In this document: in pieces, positions 13,981 to 15,215 of the stretch | Layout of the letters: each line of letters opens with the position of its first letter | How positions within the stretch are numbered: the stretch's first letter is position 1 | NCBI GenBank assembly: GCA_947489925.1 | Contig: CANLFK010000031.1 | Span: forward strand, 1 to 15,215 | Direction of reading: 5' to 3' | Length of the DNA stretch: 15,215 nt | DNA from: Candidatus Caenarcanales bacterium | GTDB taxonomy: Bacteria > Cyanobacteriota > Vampirovibrionia > Caenarcaniphilales > Caenarcanaceae | Program-made: the position numbers and the translations under genes | The notes under the pieces: generated by a model | Database searches by the model: none | Told to the model about the DNA's origin: nothing | What the model saw: only the letters and a program-made list of their open reading frames with translations

Positions 13981-14072
13981 TTGAAATTACCAGACAACTA
14001 TTTAATTATCTTTAGGGTAATCAATCATAATTAAAATTAAATTATGTGAAAATTTAAGCTAAAAATTTGATT

Positions 14073-14121
14073 TTTGCGTAAGTCCTATAACTATTAGGAA
14101 ATTCTAAGCGACTTACGCAAA
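14073..14121. repeat. 12-bp perfect inverted repeat with nested hairpin
   Basis: TTTGCGTAAGTC (14073-14084) and GACTTACGCAAA (14110-14121) are perfect inverted copies around a 25-base loop, which itself holds a small CCTA/TAGG stem (14084-14098). It is far more GC-containing than its surroundings and sits 18 bases past the stop codon of the minus-strand gene at 14140-14988. Neither side has a clean T-tract, so a classic terminator is doubtful. The arms resemble AGGACTTACGCA-type ends that I associate with small mobile elements in cyanobacteria, so a miniature element or its remnant is possible. The rest of 13981-14139 is AT-rich with no gene. Confidence 0.55.
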
Positions 14122-14139
14122 TTTAAGATTAGGATTGTC

Positions 14140-14988
14140 TTAATTTTTCCTCTTCCCCGCATTAATTACAGACAACATGTAGCTCCTCAAGAAAATAGCC
14201 GTAGGATTATCTATTAAGCTAACAGAGAGGAGACTTTTGACAAAAGCAGTCGTAGAATCGACTAAAGCAGTGATAGAAGCAGGATCGGTTGCTTTCGACT
14301 CGCCTCTTTTTGTATTAGCTATAATACCTGTTGCAGTTTTTGTATTCTCCTTAACAAAACTTTTCAGATACCCTCTAAGGTAAAAAGGTCTTTCATAATT
14401 TTGAATTGATTCGGGTATTTTCTTGGCTAATGCTCTTAATTCTTGCAGATAGCTAACTTGTTGTTGTTTTATCTGATTTTCAACTTCTTCTATTTTTAAC
14501 AAAACCTGTTTTTGGTCTTTGAATCCTTGTATTATTAATTCTGCCTGCTCAGTGCTTAATTGACAACCCTCTTTTTCTTTGAAACTATTAATAACTTCTT
14601 CTGTTGAGGGATTTCTACCTGTTTTCTTGGCAAAGATAAAAATTCTAGCAATTTTTATCTTTATACTTAAGTGATTTTCTGAAAAACCTAAGTTAATTAG
14701 CTTAGATTTTAATGTGTTATTTATTTTGCGGCGTTCCTGCTTTAATTCACTCCTTTTCAACTTAAAAGATTCATTTATTACAGCATCTCTTTCAATCAAT
14801 CTGTTCTTTTTTGCAAAAGCAAGTGCAGTCTCTTTTGCTTCTGGTAATGTCAACTGAATTCCTCTTTCACTTAAACTCTGCTGAATCTTGTCTGGTAAAT
14901 CAGCAGAGAATGAAGACAATTGAAATTTTTTTCTATCTGTAGGTATTCTCAAGACTTGTTTTCTAGTAGTAGGAGTAACTGAAGTCAT
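14140..14988 (-). CDS. Unrecognised helical protein with internal repeats
   Basis: This 282-residue, Lys/Glu-rich protein has no signal peptide or membrane segment and belongs to no family I recognise. Its first half contains a repeated helical module about 61 residues apart: LAFAKK then VINESFK (about 56-76) matches IFAKK then VINSFK (about 118-137). A smaller pattern, GxQLx4Ax6F, occurs at 43-58 and 141-156. Residues 160-190 (KQVLLKIEEVENQIKQQQVS) look like coiled coil. The C-terminal part (about 200-282) is mildly hydrophobic and Thr/Ser-rich. The N-terminus has several Arg/Lys and Thr/Ser residues. The ATG at 14988 lacks a Shine-Dalgarno but has a near-consensus promoter upstream. The gene is divergent from recF with a 129-base spacer. 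A repeat-built interaction protein is one guess; function is unknown. Confidence 0.7.
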   Translation of the reverse strand: MTSVTPTTRKQVLRIPTDRKKFQLSSFSADLPDKIQQSLSERGIQLTLPEAKETALAFAKKNRLIERDAVINESFKLKRSELKQERRKINNTLKSKLINLGFSENHLSIKIKIARIFIFAKKTGRNPSTEEVINSFKEKEGCQLSTEQAELIIQGFKDQKQVLLKIEEVENQIKQQQVSYLQELRALAKKIPESIQNYERPFYLRGYLKSFVKENTKTATGIIANTKRGESKATDPASITALVDSTTAFVKSLLSVSLIDNPTAIFLRSYMLSVINAGKRKN

Positions 14989-15024
14989 ATTTTAAAATTA
15001 TATTTGGTAAGATTGCAAAGTGTC

Positions 15025-15054
15025 ATTATGTCAAACATTAAACTTGTCTGTCAA
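15025..15054 (-). promoter_or_regulatory. Near-consensus promoter for the 14140-14988 gene
   Basis: On the minus strand a perfect TTGACA (15049-15054) is followed after 18 bases by CATAAT (15025-15030), one base from consensus. The -10 box is about 36 bases before the ATG. Several TGTCA copies (15021-15034 and 15049-15053) overlap the promoter and could be part of an operator. Confidence 0.65.
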
Positions 15055-15117
15055 TAAACATTTTTTATTTTCTAAAAAACCAATTTCTCTTACATAATTT
15101 TCAATTTAACTAAAATA

Positions 15118-15215
15118 ATGAGCCAAGATTTGAGATTGCATAAAATTGTTTTAAGTAATTTTCGGAATTATACAGAATACGAAATCGACTTTCAAAAACA
15201 ATATATTTTTATTAT
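15118..15215 (+). CDS. recF: DNA replication and repair protein RecF, N-terminus (partial)
   Basis: An ATG at 15118 opens a frame that runs off the window after 32 codons. The translation contains LRLHKIVLSNFRNYTEYEID, the characteristic RecF opening (L-x-L-x-N-F-R-N-Y), with the strand YIFII leading to where the Walker A loop should begin just past the edge. RecF binds gapped DNA and helps RecO and RecR load RecA. SMC and other ABC-type ATPases start in a similar way, but the NFRNY signature favours RecF. No Shine-Dalgarno is clear; a CATAAT at 15093-15098 is a weak -10 candidate. It is divergent from the unrecognised gene at 14140-14988. Confidence 0.85.
   Translation, partial: MSQDLRLHKIVLSNFRNYTEYEIDFQKQYIFI

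Overview
The window is AT-rich bacterial DNA with dense, mixed-strand gene packing. Most genes lack a clear Shine-Dalgarno sequence; the SPFH gene is a marked exception. The cell is a diderm, since LpxI makes lipid A, and it has a peptidoglycan wall, since DapA and a YkuD L,D-transpeptidase are present. Three traits point to the cyanobacterial phylum: dapA followed directly by RNase J, a DapA with the cyanobacterial-style GENPTLTYDEE stretch, and an RNase P RNA with cyanobacteria-like P14/P15 sequence. With the low GC and no photosynthesis gene in view, a non-photosynthetic relative (Vampirovibrionia/'Melainabacteria'-like) is my best guess, held at moderate to low confidence.

Layout. Positions 1-1240 hold the 3' part of a large, disordered, Asn/Gln/Ser-rich protein. 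It converges, 4 bases apart, on lpxI (1245-2063, minus). Upstream of lpxI on the same strand is a CarF/PEDS1-type lipid desaturase (2192-2755), with a recognisable promoter before each gene. The RNase P RNA (about 2955-3325) follows on the plus strand. After it comes a tight plus-strand cluster: a HAD-like protein whose motifs are in permuted order (3434-4189), a 99-residue membrane protein (4204-4503) and an SPFH/QmcA-type protein (4543-5496). It converges on purU (5517-6389, minus), which is divergent from a PAS histidine kinase (6446-7492).

Positions 7493-8456 are an odd stretch: two short repeat/hairpin units, a short interrupted reading frame, and an unrecognised gene (7820-8395) whose 5' end looks broken. 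On the minus strand follow a secreted Met/Gln/Asn-rich protein (8457-9263) and a gamma-carbonic-anhydrase-like protein (9364-9882). dapA (10054-10938), rnj (10996-12804) and an L,D-transpeptidase gene (12961-13800) run on the plus strand. The end carries a possible 55-residue ORF (minus), a 12-bp inverted repeat, an unrecognised helical protein with internal repeats behind a near-consensus promoter (14140-14988, minus), and the first 32 codons of recF (from 15118).

Functionally, the recognisable genes divide into envelope work (LpxI, the CarF-like desaturase, DapA supplying diaminopimelate, L,D-transpeptidase crosslinking, SPFH protein, secreted Met-rich protein), RNA processing (rnpB, RNase J), one-carbon metabolism (PurU), signalling (orphan kinase) and DNA repair (RecF). 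I see no CRISPR array, tRNA, complete insertion sequence or defence island. The most notable items are the CarF-like desaturase, the permuted HAD protein, the interrupted gene at 7605-8395 and short motifs shared by three unrelated proteins.
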